From JAXDAY01 sp034679345 (GTDB lineage: Bacteria > Eisenbacteria > RBG-16-71-46 > CAIMUX01 > VGJL01), in assembly GCA_034679345.1 (NCBI GenBank), contig JAXDAY010000018.1:7364-71363 (forward strand): a stretch of 64,000 nt of DNA, given 5' to 3'. The notes under the pieces are model-generated. The model searched no databases. It saw nothing but the letters and a program-made list of their open reading frames with translations, and had not been told where the DNA came from. A program made the position numbers and the translations under genes. Below, one piece after another: positions 33,982-43,486 of this stretch. Every line of letters begins with the position of its first letter. Position 1 is the first letter of the stretch.

Positions 33982-34515
33982 ATGTCGATTGCGAGCTTCG
34001 AGGGGAAGCGGCCCCGGATCGGAGCCGGCACCTACATCCATCCAGCCGCCGACGTGTTCGGCGATGTCGAGGTCGGGAAGGGATGCTGGATCGGACCGGG
34101 GGCGCGGCTCCGGGGTGACTACGGAACGATTCGTGTCGGCAGCCACACGAGCATCGAGGACAACTGCGTCATCCACGCCCGGCCGGGAGAGACCTGCACG
34201 ATCGGCGACTGGGTGACGATCGGCCACGGCGCGATCGTCCACAATGCCGAGCGCATCGACGATTGGGCGGTGATCGGCATGGGGGCGATCGTCTCCGACT
34301 GGACCTGGATCGGCCGGTGGAGCGCCGTGGGCGAGGGGACGGTGGTGAAACAGCGCCAGCGGATCCCAGACGAAGGGATCGCGGTGGGGATCCCGGCGCG
34401 CGTGCTCGAGAAGAAGGTCGATGACGCCTACAAGGCGGAATGGACACGGTTCAAGGAGATTTACGTCGATCTCGCCCGCCGGTACCCATCGGGGATCGCG
34501 CCGATCGGGGATTAG
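33982..34515 (+). CDS. Gamma-class carbonic anhydrase-like protein
   Basis: A 177-residue left-handed beta-helix trimer protein. Hexapeptide repeats fill residues 13-140 (IGAGTYIHPAADVFGDVEVGKG, IGDWVTIGHGAIVHNAERI, VIGMGAIVSDWTWIG). Zinc-ligand histidines H65, H82 and H87 match the gamma-carbonic anhydrase set. Such YrdA/PaaY-type proteins range from active carbonic anhydrases to thioesterase helpers; the intact histidines favour activity. GGGAGG lies 8 bases before the ATG. It is 107 bases before the aconitase gene. Confidence 0.92.
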   Translation: MSIASFEGKRPRIGAGTYIHPAADVFGDVEVGKGCWIGPGARLRGDYGTIRVGSHTSIEDNCVIHARPGETCTIGDWVTIGHGAIVHNAERIDDWAVIGMGAIVSDWTWIGRWSAVGEGTVVKQRQRIPDEGIAVGIPARVLEKKVDDAYKAEWTRFKEIYVDLARRYPSGIAPIGD

Positions 34516-34622
34516 ATCGCGTCCCATGCGGCCGGGAGACGCGCTATCCTGTGCCGTCCACCCGGATCGTCGAACCGAGCCGGTCCTCGTCCGACCGGCA
34601 CAGAGCAATGCGAGGTGAGAAC

Positions 34623-36893
34623 ATGCAGTCGATCGACTCGACGCCTGAGTTCGTTCGCGGTGTCTATCGGGCCATGGAGGAGAGGATCGCGGTCGCGCGC
34701 GGGCGCCTCGGGCGCCCGCTGACCTTGGCGGAGAAGATTCTCCTCGGCCATCTCGACGACCCGAAGGCACAGGAGCTGCGGGCGGGGGAGAGCTACCTGC
34801 TTCTGCGCCCCGATCGAGTCGCGATGCAGGATGCGACCGCCCAGATGGCCCTGCTTCAGTTCATGCTGGCGGGCCGCGGCCGCACTGCGGTTCCGACGAC
34901 GGTCCACTGCGACCACCTCATCCAGGCGCGGGTGGGCGCGGCCGCCGACACGAACGCCGCCCTGGACGAGAACCGCGAAGTCTACGAGTTCCTGAGACAA
35001 ACCTCGGCGAGACACGGGATCGGATTCTGGAAGCCCGGCGCGGGAATCATCCATCAGGTGATTCTCGAGAACTACGCCTTCCCGGGAGGACTGATGATCG
35101 GCACCGACTCCCACAGCCCGAACGCAGGCGGCCTGGGGATGATTGCCGCCGGGGTGGGCGGGGCCGATGCGGTCGACGTGATGGCGGGCTTCCCCTGGGA
35201 GGTGAAGTACCCGAAGCCGATCGGAGTCCGGCTGACCGGGAGCCTGCAGGGCTGGACCGCGCCGAAGGATGTCATCTTGAAGCTGTGCGGGATCCTCACG
35301 GTCAAGGGAGGGACGAACCGAGTCCTCGAGTACTTCGGTCCCGGCGCGCGAGCGATCTCCTGCACCGGCAAGGCGACGATCGCGAACATGGGCGCCGAGC
35401 TCGGAGCGACCGCCTCGGTCTTCCCCTTCGACGCGGCGATGGCTCGCTACCTGCGGGGCACCGAGCGCGCGGGGATCGCCGAGCTGGCCGAGAGGCACGC
35501 GACGCTCCTTGGGGCTGATCCGGAGGTCGAAGCCGACCCGGAACGCTACTTCGACAGGGTGATCGAGATCGATCTCACGACGCTCGAGCCGCAGATCGTA
35601 GGTCCCCATACGCCCGATCTGGCGAGGCCGATCTCGGCGCTCGCCGCGGAAGTGCGCGAGAAGGGGTACCCCGAGCAGATCTCGGTCGCGCTCCTCGGAT
35701 CGTGCACGAACTCATCCTACGAGGACATCACGCGCGCCGCGGAGATCGCCGCTCAGGCCCTCGCCCAGGGCCTCAAGATGGCGAGCCCGCTTCTCGTCAC
35801 GCCCGGAAGCGAGCAGATTCGCGCGACGATCGAGCGCGACGGGCAATTGAGGACGCTCCAGGAGGCCAACGCGGTCGTGCTCGCCAACGCCTGCGGTCCT
35901 TGCATCGGCCAGTGGAGGCGGGAGGAGATTAAGGTCGGCGAGAAGAACTCGATCCTCACCTCGTTCAACCGCAACTTCCCGCGGCGCAATGACGGGAATC
36001 CCGACACGATGGCCTTCATCGGCAGCCCCGAGATGGTGGTCGCCTTGGGCCTCGCGGGGAGGCTGACCTATAATCCCCTCACCGACTCCATCCCGGGAGC
36101 GGACGGCAAGCCGGTGCGCCTCGTCCCGCCCAAGCCGGCGCCGGATCTCCCGGAGCGAGGATTCGTGCGCGACACGCAGGGCTACCTCGCGCCGCCCGAG
36201 GACGGCGCGTCGGTCGAGGTCCAGGTCGCGCCGGAAAGCGAACGGCTGCAGTTGCTCCAGCCCTTCGCCGCCTGGGACGGATCCGACTCGATGGAGCTTC
36301 TCCTGTTGATGAAGGCGAAGGGCAAGTGCACGACCGACCATATATCGCCGGCCGGACCGTGGCTCCGCTACCGCGGCCACCTCGATCGGATCAGCGACAA
36401 CATGTTTCTTGGCGCGGTCAACGCCTTCACGGGGGAGGCGGGGCGAGGACGGAACCTCCTGACGGGCAAGACGGGCGAGCCGATCCCGACGATCGCGCGG
36501 TCGTACAAGGACCATGGATTGCGGTGGGCCGTCGTGGGGGACGAGAACTATGGAGAGGGGAGCAGCCGGGAGCACGCCGCCATGTCGCCCCGGCACCTGG
36601 GCGCCGCCGCGGTCATCGCACGCTCCTTCGCCCGGATCCACGAATCGAATCTCAAGAAGCAGGGGATCCTCCCCCTCACATTCGGCGATCCTGGGGACTA
36701 CGAGAAGGTCCGGGAGGATGACCGGATCCTGCTCCGCGGCCTGGGATCGATTGCCCCGGGCAAGCCGATCGAAGCGGCGTTGCGGCACTCGGACGGGAGC
36801 GAGGAGCCCATCCGACTGCTCCATACCTTGAACGATGAGCAGATCGAGTGGTGGAAGGCGGGTGGGGCCCTCAACGTCCTGCGAGATCGCTGA
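34623..36893 (+). CDS. acn: Aconitate hydratase
   Basis: Converts citrate to isocitrate in the citric acid cycle. The 756-residue protein has the [4Fe-4S] cysteines in LGSCTNSSYED and ACGPCIGQW, and the substrate blocks GTDSHSPNAGG, GKATIANMGAELGAT, STSFNRNFPRRNDG and GDENYGEGSSREHAA. It belongs to the mitochondrial-type (AcnA/ACO2) group rather than AcnB. GAGGTGAG lies 5 bases before the ATG. The neighbouring sdhCAB and 2-oxoacid dehydrogenase genes make this window rich in central carbon genes. Confidence 0.96.
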   Translation: MQSIDSTPEFVRGVYRAMEERIAVARGRLGRPLTLAEKILLGHLDDPKAQELRAGESYLLLRPDRVAMQDATAQMALLQFMLAGRGRTAVPTTVHCDHLIQARVGAAADTNAALDENREVYEFLRQTSARHGIGFWKPGAGIIHQVILENYAFPGGLMIGTDSHSPNAGGLGMIAAGVGGADAVDVMAGFPWEVKYPKPIGVRLTGSLQGWTAPKDVILKLCGILTVKGGTNRVLEYFGPGARAISCTGKATIANMGAELGATASVFPFDAAMARYLRGTERAGIAELAERHATLLGADPEVEADPERYFDRVIEIDLTTLEPQIVGPHTPDLARPISALAAEVREKGYPEQISVALLGSCTNSSYEDITRAAEIAAQALAQGLKMASPLLVTPGSEQIRATIERDGQLRTLQEANAVVLANACGPCIGQWRREEIKVGEKNSILTSFNRNFPRRNDGNPDTMAFIGSPEMVVALGLAGRLTYNPLTDSIPGADGKPVRLVPPKPAPDLPERGFVRDTQGYLAPPEDGASVEVQVAPESERLQLLQPFAAWDGSDSMELLLLMKAKGKCTTDHISPAGPWLRYRGHLDRISDNMFLGAVNAFTGEAGRGRNLLTGKTGEPIPTIARSYKDHGLRWAVVGDENYGEGSSREHAAMSPRHLGAAAVIARSFARIHESNLKKQGILPLTFGDPGDYEKVREDDRILLRGLGSIAPGKPIEAALRHSDGSEEPIRLLHTLNDEQIEWWKAGGALNVLRDR

Positions 36894-36988
36894 TCCCGCG
36901 ACCCGGCGGCAACTTCTCTATGGCATCCCCTGAGGCCTTAGGCTAGGATGCTGCCGTCTTGCCGGATGGGGCAAAATAGGGAGGGGAG

Positions 36989-37732
36989 ATGAGATCGTAC
37001 GCAATCACAAACATTAAAGGGGGCTCGGGCAAGACGACCCTCGCAGTGAATCTGGCCGCCGGGCTCGCGCTCGCCGGCCGCCGCGTCCTGCTATTCGACC
37101 TCGATCCGCAGGCGAGCAGCAGCTTCCATCTGCTGCAACGATCCGAGAACGGCAGTCTGGCCGACTCTCTCGCAGGGGAGAAGAAGCTGGAAGACGTCAT
37201 CCAGGACACTCTGATCGCCGGGCTCCGGATCGCCCCGGGGAGCCGGATGCTCGCGCCGTTCGACAATGGAGCGCATCCGACTCGCGAGCGCCTGGCGCAC
37301 CTGCTGGGGCAGGTCCCCGTCGATGTCGACTTTGTGCTGATCGACACGCCGCCGACTTGGGGTTCGCTCTTGGTCGCGACGCTTGCCTGCGTCGACTCCG
37401 TCCTGGTCCCCGTGTCGACCCGGGAGCTGGATCTGCAAATCCTGAGCCTCCTGATGGATGTGATCGACCAGGTCCGGCGGCACCGGAATCCACGCCTCCA
37501 CCTGGCGGGGATCGTCCCGAACCGGACGGTTCGCACACGCCTCTCGGCCCGCGTCGAGGCGAGCCTGCGCGAGCAGTTCGGCTCGGTGGTGCTCTCGCCG
37601 ATCCGAGAAAACGCGCGGCTCGCGGAGGCGGGAGGCTTCCACGCGCCGATCCAGATCTCCTCGCCATCCAGCTCGGGCGCTGAGGACTTCGGCGCGCTCG
37701 TCCGCTTCTTCCTCGAACGGGAATCCGCGTAG
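36989..37732 (+). CDS. Orphan ParA/MinD-family ATPase
   Basis: A 247-residue P-loop ATPase with the deviant Walker A KGGSGKTT (residues 10-17), Walker A-prime LLFDLDPQASSS, and DFVLIDTPPTWGSLLVATLACVDSVLVPVSTRELDLQI. The two-lysine deviant motif marks the ParA/Soj/MinD group that positions DNA or protein complexes. No parB, parS array or MinE-like gene is adjacent, so it is an orphan. AGGGAGGGG precedes the ATG. It lies between aconitase and the transketolase-family gene with gaps of 95 and 157 bases. What it positions is unknown. Confidence 0.92.
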   Translation: MRSYAITNIKGGSGKTTLAVNLAAGLALAGRRVLLFDLDPQASSSFHLLQRSENGSLADSLAGEKKLEDVIQDTLIAGLRIAPGSRMLAPFDNGAHPTRERLAHLLGQVPVDVDFVLIDTPPTWGSLLVATLACVDSVLVPVSTRELDLQILSLLMDVIDQVRRHRNPRLHLAGIVPNRTVRTRLSARVEASLREQFGSVVLSPIRENARLAEAGGFHAPIQISSPSSSGAEDFGALVRFFLERESA

Positions 37733-37889
37733 TCCCGTGAGTTTCCTGGGGGGCTGGCCAGGGAGGGCCGGCTCCTTGGGGCGCTCCCGCATCGACCCAG
37801 CCCTTCCGCCCTTGCCGTCATCCCGATGGTTGGCTACTGTCATTAGAGGTTCTTCATAGAAGAGTCTGGTCTGGGAAGGGAGGATGATG

Positions 37890-40277
37890 ATGACGACGAC
37901 CGCCAGCGGCCTCACCCCAAGAACCTTGCCGTTCGGACCGCGCCGCGGGATCTATGTGCCGGTCACGGAAGAGATGCAGTCCGGAGTCGTTCCTGGACCC
38001 GAGCCAAGCGCCGGGCTCATTCAGGACCTGGAGCGCTACGACCTGCTGTATCGGACGTTGTGCGGCGTTCTCTACAACTTCGTGCCCACCTCGGGCCATC
38101 CCGGAGGAAGCATCTCCTCCGGGCGGATCGTGACGGCCCTCCTCTACCTGCTGCTCGATTACGACTTCTCCAATCCCGACGAGCCCTCCAACGACCTGCT
38201 CGTCTACGCGGCGGGGCACAAGGCGATGGGCCTCTATGCGATGTGGGCGCTTCGAAACGAAATCGTCCGCGCCGGCGCCGCCGATCTGCTGCCGAAGGAC
38301 GAGAAAAGGCAGATGCGCCTCGAAGACCTGCTCGGGTTCCGCCGCAACCCGACGAGCAAGACGCCGCTCTTCCGCGAGTTCCACTCCAAGGCTCTCGACG
38401 GCCATCCGACTCCCACCGTCCCCGGCGTCAAGGTCGCGACCGGGGCTTCGGGAGTCGGCGTGCCCGCGGGCATCGGTCTTGCCTTCGGAGCGCTGGACAC
38501 CTTCGGACCCGACGATGCGCCGCATGTCCACCTCCTCGAGGGCGAGGGCGGAATGACCCCGGGGCGCGTATCCGAGGCGCTCGCCACGGCGGCGACGGCG
38601 GGACTCCTGAACGTCTTCCTCCATGTCGACTGGAACCAGGCGAGCATCGACTCGAACGCCGTCTGTCGCGACGGCGAGCGGCCCGGCGACTATGTCCAGT
38701 GGAACCCGATCGAGCTTGCGTACCTGCACGACTGGAACGTCTATCGCGTGGACGACGGGCGGGATTGGCGTCAGATCCTTGCCGCTGTCGAGCTTGCGCG
38801 GCGCCACCCGAACGATCAGCCGACGGCGATCGTCTACCGCACGATCAAGGGCTGGCGCTACGGGATCGAGGGGCGCGCGTCGCACGGAGCGGGACACAAG
38901 TTCTGTTCCGACGAGTACTACGCCTCGCTGAATGAGTGCGAGAAGGCATTCGGCGTCGCCTTCCCGCGCTTCGAGGGGCCAAAGAACGACGAAAGGGTGG
39001 AGGAGAACTTCTGGAAGACGCTGCTTGTCTTCCGCGGCATCATCGAGAGCCAGGGGCTCGGCCGGCTCGCCAACCAGATTCGCGCGCGCCGTGACGGCCT
39101 CAAGGCGCAGGCGAGGAAACGGCGGGAAGCGGCGCCCGATCTCTCGATGCTCTACGACGACGGAATCCGGGCCGATCGGATTCCCGAGGAGCTGACCCTG
39201 AAGCCCGGCAGCGAGGCGACCCTTCGAGGGGCCCTCGGCGACACGTTGGGATACGTCAACCGCGCCACGCGCGGCGCGGTGGTCGCGGCTTCGGCGGACC
39301 TCCTCGGTTCGACGAGCGTCTCGAACATCGACAAGGGATTCCCTGAGGGGTTCTTCCGCGCGCGCGGGAACGCCGGTTCTCGGCTCGTCGCCTGCGGCGG
39401 GATCTGCGAGGACTGCATCGGGGCTTTTCTCGCGGGCGTGTCGACCTACGGCACCCACATCGGGGTGGGCTCCTCGTACGCCGCCTTCATCGCGGCGCTG
39501 CAGCACGTCGCGGCGCGACTCCACGGGATCGGGCAACAGGCGCGCCACGAGATCTCGGGCGAGCCGTTCCGGACCTTCCTCATGGTTTGCGCTCACGCGG
39601 GGCTCAAGACCGGCGAGGACGGGCCGACCCACGCCGATCCCCAGGCGCTCCAGCTCCTGCAGGAGAACTTCCCCAAGGGCGTGGCGATCACGTTGACGCC
39701 GTGGGAGCCGCAGGAGCTCTGGCCGTTGACGATCGCCGGCCTCAAGGCGCGGCCGGCGCTGCTCGCCCCCTTCGTCACGCGCCCGAACGAGAAGATCCCT
39801 GACCGCGCGGCGCTGAAGCTGCCGCCCGCGACCATGGCGGCGCAGGGCGTCTACGCGCTTCGGACCGCCGATCCGAAGGCGAAGCCGTACCACGGAACCG
39901 TCGTGTTGCAGGAAAGCGGCGTCACCTATGCCTTCGTCGACGAGGTGCTCCCCAGGCTTGACGCCGAAGGCTACCGGATGAACGTCTACCTCGTGACGAG
40001 CGCGGAGCTCTTCGACCTTCTGCCCGTCGAAGAACGCCGGCGGATCTTCCCGCCCGAGCGCGCGGCGGAGGCGATGGGGATCACGGGATTCACGTTGCCG
40101 ACCCTCTACCGCTGGGTCGTCTCCGAGCGGGGCCGGGCCCACTCGCTGTACGCCTTCTGGAAGGGGCGCTATCCGGGGAGCGGGCAGGCGTTCAAGGTTC
40201 TGGAGGAGGCGGGTCTTGACGGGGCCGCGCAGTACGAGGCGGTTCGTCGCTACGCGAAGGAGTTCGAAGGCCGCTAG
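37890..40277 (+). CDS. Long transketolase-family thiamine-diphosphate enzyme
   Basis: A 795-residue enzyme. The N-terminal half resembles transketolase (FVPTSGHPGGSISSGRIVTALLY, VATGASGVGVPAGIGLAFG and a diphosphate-binding HLLEGEGGMTPGRVSEALATAATAGLLNVFLHVDWNQAS, with GEG in place of GDG). The C-terminal half has the pyrimidine domain (GGICEDCIGAFLAGVSTYGTHIGVGSSY, CAHAGLKTGEDGPTHADPQAL). It is over 100 residues longer than normal transketolase and shares some features with homodimeric pyruvate dehydrogenase E1. The substrate is therefore unassigned. Three ATGs follow each other at 37884; 37890 has the proper spacing to GGGAGG. The membrane gene 40291 follows after 13 bases. Confidence 0.85.
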   Translation: MTTTASGLTPRTLPFGPRRGIYVPVTEEMQSGVVPGPEPSAGLIQDLERYDLLYRTLCGVLYNFVPTSGHPGGSISSGRIVTALLYLLLDYDFSNPDEPSNDLLVYAAGHKAMGLYAMWALRNEIVRAGAADLLPKDEKRQMRLEDLLGFRRNPTSKTPLFREFHSKALDGHPTPTVPGVKVATGASGVGVPAGIGLAFGALDTFGPDDAPHVHLLEGEGGMTPGRVSEALATAATAGLLNVFLHVDWNQASIDSNAVCRDGERPGDYVQWNPIELAYLHDWNVYRVDDGRDWRQILAAVELARRHPNDQPTAIVYRTIKGWRYGIEGRASHGAGHKFCSDEYYASLNECEKAFGVAFPRFEGPKNDERVEENFWKTLLVFRGIIESQGLGRLANQIRARRDGLKAQARKRREAAPDLSMLYDDGIRADRIPEELTLKPGSEATLRGALGDTLGYVNRATRGAVVAASADLLGSTSVSNIDKGFPEGFFRARGNAGSRLVACGGICEDCIGAFLAGVSTYGTHIGVGSSYAAFIAALQHVAARLHGIGQQARHEISGEPFRTFLMVCAHAGLKTGEDGPTHADPQALQLLQENFPKGVAITLTPWEPQELWPLTIAGLKARPALLAPFVTRPNEKIPDRAALKLPPATMAAQGVYALRTADPKAKPYHGTVVLQESGVTYAFVDEVLPRLDAEGYRMNVYLVTSAELFDLLPVEERRRIFPPERAAEAMGITGFTLPTLYRWVVSERGRAHSLYAFWKGRYPGSGQAFKVLEEAGLDGAAQYEAVRRYAKEFEGR

Positions 40278-40290
40278 GGAGGGGCAGGAG

Positions 40291-40746
40291 GTGGCGCATC
40301 GCGACGAGATCGCCAAGATGTCAAGGAATCTGCAGACCATGTGGTTCGCCTTCGTCGCCGCCACGTTCGTCTACGCGGCGGTCGCCTACCTTCAGGTTCG
40401 CGGCCGCCCCGCCGACGCGGCGGTCCCCGAGGTGATCGCCACGTTGAAGCCGCTCTTCTACGCCCTCACGATCCTGCTGATCGCGGGGGCGTTCTGGCTC
40501 CGGCGCCGCACGCTCACCAAGAGCTACCCGAGTCGTGAGCATGCCCTCATGTCGATCCAGATGGCGGCGGTCGGAGGCTGGGCGCTCACCGAGGCGGTCG
40601 CGATCTTCGGTCTCGTCCTCGTTCTTCTCGGGGGTCGCATCGTCGATGCCGCGCTCTTTCTCCTCGTCTCCCTCGGGGCGATGCTGAAGCAGCGTCCCTC
40701 GGCGGGGTGGCTCGAGGAAAAGGTCGCGGCGGCCTCGATCCAGTGA
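40291..40746 (+). CDS. Small membrane protein heading the uncharacterised cluster
   Basis: A 151-residue protein with four predicted helices (TMWFAFVAATFVYAAVAYL, LFYALTILLIAGAFWL, AVGGWALTEAVAIFGLVLVLLGG, DAALFLLVSLGAML) and a cytoplasmic basic loop RRRTLTKSYPSREHALM. GTG 40291 is chosen because GGGAGGGG lies about 8 bases upstream; ATG 40318 is an alternative. Not recognised as any known family. It lies 13 bases after the transketolase-family gene and 47 bases before the fibronectin-domain gene, so it links the two. Confidence 0.7.
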   Translation: MAHRDEIAKMSRNLQTMWFAFVAATFVYAAVAYLQVRGRPADAAVPEVIATLKPLFYALTILLIAGAFWLRRRTLTKSYPSREHALMSIQMAAVGGWALTEAVAIFGLVLVLLGGRIVDAALFLLVSLGAMLKQRPSAGWLEEKVAAASIQ

Positions 40747-40793
40747 AGTCCCGCATGCGAATTCAAGTCCGACGAAAGGGAGGTAGCTTCGCG

Positions 40794-41951
40794 ATGAAAC
40801 GGATCCTCCTCGCTCTCTTGGTCCTCGGCACGGCCGCGGCAGCGGCATCGGCGCAGGAAGCTCTGTCTCCGGAGGTCGAGGAGACCGGTCCTGCGCCTCC
40901 AGCGAAGGTGGCCGCGCGCGACACCCCCAATGACGCCGGAAACAGCGTCACGGTGAGCTGGGCCGCCGTTCCCGGGGTCGTGCGCTACCGGATCGAGCGA
41001 GCGGGCGCGGACGGCGAGTTCTCCGAGCTCGACTTCGCAGGCTCGGTCGCCACATCGTACGTGGACCAGGCCGCGGCGACCGGCACGGCGTACCGCTACC
41101 GCGTCGTCGCCCTCTTCGCCGGCGGAGGCGAGGCGGTCTCGGGGCCGACCTCGGCGGTCGCGAGCTCGCCGCAGTGGTTCAATAGCTACCTTACCGGCGT
41201 GGCGCTCGCGATCGTCCTCTTCGTCGGCACGATCGTCTACTTCGTGCGCCGGGCGAAGCGGGGCGAGCACCTCTTCGTGCGTCGGATCGCCGGGCTGGAG
41301 GCGGTGGACGAGGCGGTGGGGCGCGCCACCGAGATGGGCCGGCCGATCCTCTTCGTGAGCGGCACCGGCTACATCGAGTCGATCGGCACGATCGCGGCGC
41401 TGAACGTGCTCGGGCAGGTCGCCAAGAAGACGGCCGAGTACGGCACGAAACTCGCGGTGCCAAACTGCGACCCGGTGGTCTTCACCGTTTCCCGCGAGGT
41501 GGTGAAGGGCGCCTACACCGAGGCAGGTCACCCGGACGCCTACGACCCGAACTCGGTCTCTTTCCTCGTGGAGAACCGATTGAGCTACTCAGCCGCGGTC
41601 AGCGGGATCCTGGTGCGCGAGCAGCCGGCCGCGAACTTCTTCCTGGGCCCCTTCGGGGGAGAGTCGCTCATCCTCGCCGAGACGGGATCGACGACGGGCG
41701 CGATCCAGATCTCAGGGACCGATTCGACGACGCAGCTTCCATTCTTCGTGGTCGCGTGCGACTACACGTTGATGGGGGAGGAACTCTACGCCGCCTCGGC
41801 ATACCTCTCGCGCGAGCCGCTCATGCTCGGCGCGCTCAAGGGAGAGGACTGGGGGAAGTTCATCTTCATGGTGATCCTGACCCTGGGAACGATCATCTCC
41901 CTGGCGGCCGGGATCGACGTCGGGAAGATCCTCTCGACGACGGGTTACTAG
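40794..41951 (+). CDS. Exported fibronectin III-membrane-cytosolic protein of the cluster (DUF6754-like)
   Basis: A 385-residue protein. Signal peptide (MKRILLALLVLGTAAAAASA), a fibronectin III-like domain (about 35-120: APPAKVAARDTPNDAGNSVTVSWAAVPGVVRYRIER), a membrane helix (YLTGVALAIVLFVGTIVYFVRR), a cytosolic alpha/beta domain (about 165-335, starting RGEHLFVRRIAGLEAVDEAVGRATEMGRPILF), and a final membrane helix (FIFMVILTLGTIISLAAG). I think this is the DUF6754 family, which I cannot verify. GGGAGGT precedes ATG. It has orders of parts reminiscent of a signal-transducing or scaffold protein. Four neighbours in the same run are also membrane proteins. Confidence 0.82.
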   Translation: MKRILLALLVLGTAAAAASAQEALSPEVEETGPAPPAKVAARDTPNDAGNSVTVSWAAVPGVVRYRIERAGADGEFSELDFAGSVATSYVDQAAATGTAYRYRVVALFAGGGEAVSGPTSAVASSPQWFNSYLTGVALAIVLFVGTIVYFVRRAKRGEHLFVRRIAGLEAVDEAVGRATEMGRPILFVSGTGYIESIGTIAALNVLGQVAKKTAEYGTKLAVPNCDPVVFTVSREVVKGAYTEAGHPDAYDPNSVSFLVENRLSYSAAVSGILVREQPAANFFLGPFGGESLILAETGSTTGAIQISGTDSTTQLPFFVVACDYTLMGEELYAASAYLSREPLMLGALKGEDWGKFIFMVILTLGTIISLAAGIDVGKILSTTGY

Positions 41952-41963
41952 GGGAGGCATGCG

Positions 41964-42623
41964 ATGAAGACGAAACTCCCGCTCACGTTGATGATCATCA
42001 TGGCGATCCTGGGGCTGACCGGCTACTTCATGCCGCACCCCACCGTCGATACCCTGAACACCTATCTGCGCAACACGCTTCTGCGCATCATCTCGGCCTT
42101 CGCGTTGATCCTGGGGCTGGGAAACCTGATCCAGCACCACGTGAAACGGATCGAGAAGAAAGGCGCGAACTGGAGGCAGTCTTACACTCTGCTCGCCGGA
42201 TTGATCGTGACGGCGATCATCGGCCTCTTCGGCGGCGTCTCGGGCGACGGGATGCTGCCCACGCAGGTCGGAAACTTCAAGTACGACGTCCAGACTCTCT
42301 ACATGCAGGTGCTGAATCCCCTCGGATCGACGATGTTCGCATTGCTCGCCTTCTACATGGCCTCGGCGGCCTACCGGTCCTTCCGGGCGAAGAACTTCCT
42401 ATCGGTCCTGCTGCTCGCCTCCGCCTTCATCGTCATGCTGGGGCAGGTGCCGTTCGGCTACCTCATCAGCCCATCGATCCCCGACTTCAGCCAGTGGATC
42501 ATGGGCGTGCCGAACACCGCCTCGAAGCGGGGGATTGAGCTCGGAGTGACCCTCGGGGCGCTGGCGACCTCGCTCAAGATCCTGACGGGGATCGAGCGCA
42601 GCTGGATGGGAGGTGGCTCGTGA
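41964..42623 (+). CDS. Six-helix membrane protein of the cluster
   Basis: A 219-residue integral membrane protein with six predicted helices (LTLMIIMAILGLTGYFM; IISAFALILGLGNLI; LLAGLIVTAIIGLFGGVSG; STMFALLAFYMASAAY; FLSVLLLASAFIVMLGQVPF; LGVTLGALATSLKILTGI) and a basic loop HHVKRIEKKGAN. No family recognised. It begins 12 bases after the fibronectin-domain gene, and its last four bases overlap the next start (GTGA), so it is translationally coupled to it. Confidence 0.8.
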   Translation: MKTKLPLTLMIIMAILGLTGYFMPHPTVDTLNTYLRNTLLRIISAFALILGLGNLIQHHVKRIEKKGANWRQSYTLLAGLIVTAIIGLFGGVSGDGMLPTQVGNFKYDVQTLYMQVLNPLGSTMFALLAFYMASAAYRSFRAKNFLSVLLLASAFIVMLGQVPFGYLISPSIPDFSQWIMGVPNTASKRGIELGVTLGALATSLKILTGIERSWMGGGS

Positions 42624-43486
42624 GACTCGAGCGCCTGATCCACATCGACCGGCGGATCATCTTCCTCGTGATCGGCCTGGTGATCATGATCCCCCTGCTC
42701 TTCCCCGTTCGTCTGCCGATGGGCACGCAGAAGGCGACATTGGGGCTCTTCCAGACGATCGAGGGGCTCGAAACGGACGAGCAGTGCCTCATGATCTCGA
42801 CGGACTACGTGCCGCAGACCGAAGCCGAATGTCACCCGATGTCGATCGTCCTCTTGCGTCATGCCTTCGCCCGGCGCCTGCCGGTATTGCTGATCAGCCT
42901 CTACGTCGAGTCGACGCCCTTCGCGGCGGACGCGATGGTCAAGGCGATGGAGGAGTTCAACGCGCGGGCGACCAGTTCGGCCGATTCGATCGTCTACGGC
43001 AGGGACGTCGCCTTTCTCGGCTGGCAGCCGCCGCCGATCGTGCCGATCCTGGCGATGGGCAAGTCGATTTCCGAGATCTACCCCACGGAGTTTTACGGAG
43101 CCGTGACCGACTCGCTTCCGATCATGCGCAACATCAAGAACTATGACCAGGTGGGGATCGTCTGCGCGATTTCGGGCGGGACGGCGCCGCTCTGGTTCGT
43201 GCAGTTCGCGCAGACGAAGTTCGGAGTGAAGGTGGGGGCGGGATGCACCGCCGTTAGCGCGCCGGATTTCTACCCCTACTTCGAGACGGGGCAGTTCTCC
43301 GGGATCCTGGGAGGGATGAAGGGCGCCGCGGAGTATGAGGAGCTCGTCGAGGCCCGCTACGGCGTGGGAGGCCGAAGGAGGGCGACGGACGGGATGGGAT
43401 CCCAGTCGGCCGCCCACCTCGCGATCATGCTCTTCGTGGTCGTGGGCAACATCGCCTACTTCGCTGCGAGGAGGGCGAAGGGATGA
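42620..43486 (+). CDS. Membrane-anchored protein of the cluster with large soluble domain
   Basis: A 288-residue protein. One N-terminal helix (RRIIFLVIGLVIMIPLLFPV) and one C-terminal helix (AAHLAIMLFVVVGNIAYFAARRA) bracket a soluble domain (about residues 35-255) with alpha/beta character (LRHAFARRLPVLLISLYVESTPFAADAMVKAMEEF, QVGIVCAISGGTAPLWFVQFAQTKFGVKVGAGCTA). If both helices span the membrane, the soluble domain faces one side as a unit. No known family recognised. The start codon is GTG at 42620, overlapping the previous stop; the last bases overlap the next start (ATGA). Confidence 0.8.
   Translation: MRLERLIHIDRRIIFLVIGLVIMIPLLFPVRLPMGTQKATLGLFQTIEGLETDEQCLMISTDYVPQTEAECHPMSIVLLRHAFARRLPVLLISLYVESTPFAADAMVKAMEEFNARATSSADSIVYGRDVAFLGWQPPPIVPILAMGKSISEIYPTEFYGAVTDSLPIMRNIKNYDQVGIVCAISGGTAPLWFVQFAQTKFGVKVGAGCTAVSAPDFYPYFETGQFSGILGGMKGAAEYEELVEARYGVGGRRRATDGMGSQSAAHLAIMLFVVVGNIAYFAARRAKG

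Noticed and set aside
37854..40364. An 836-codon open frame on the minus strand over the transketolase-family gene.
   Set aside because: It is antisense to a gene with thiamine motifs, contains repetitive Arg/Asp/Gly-rich codon patterns typical of GC-rich shadow frames, and has no ribosome site.
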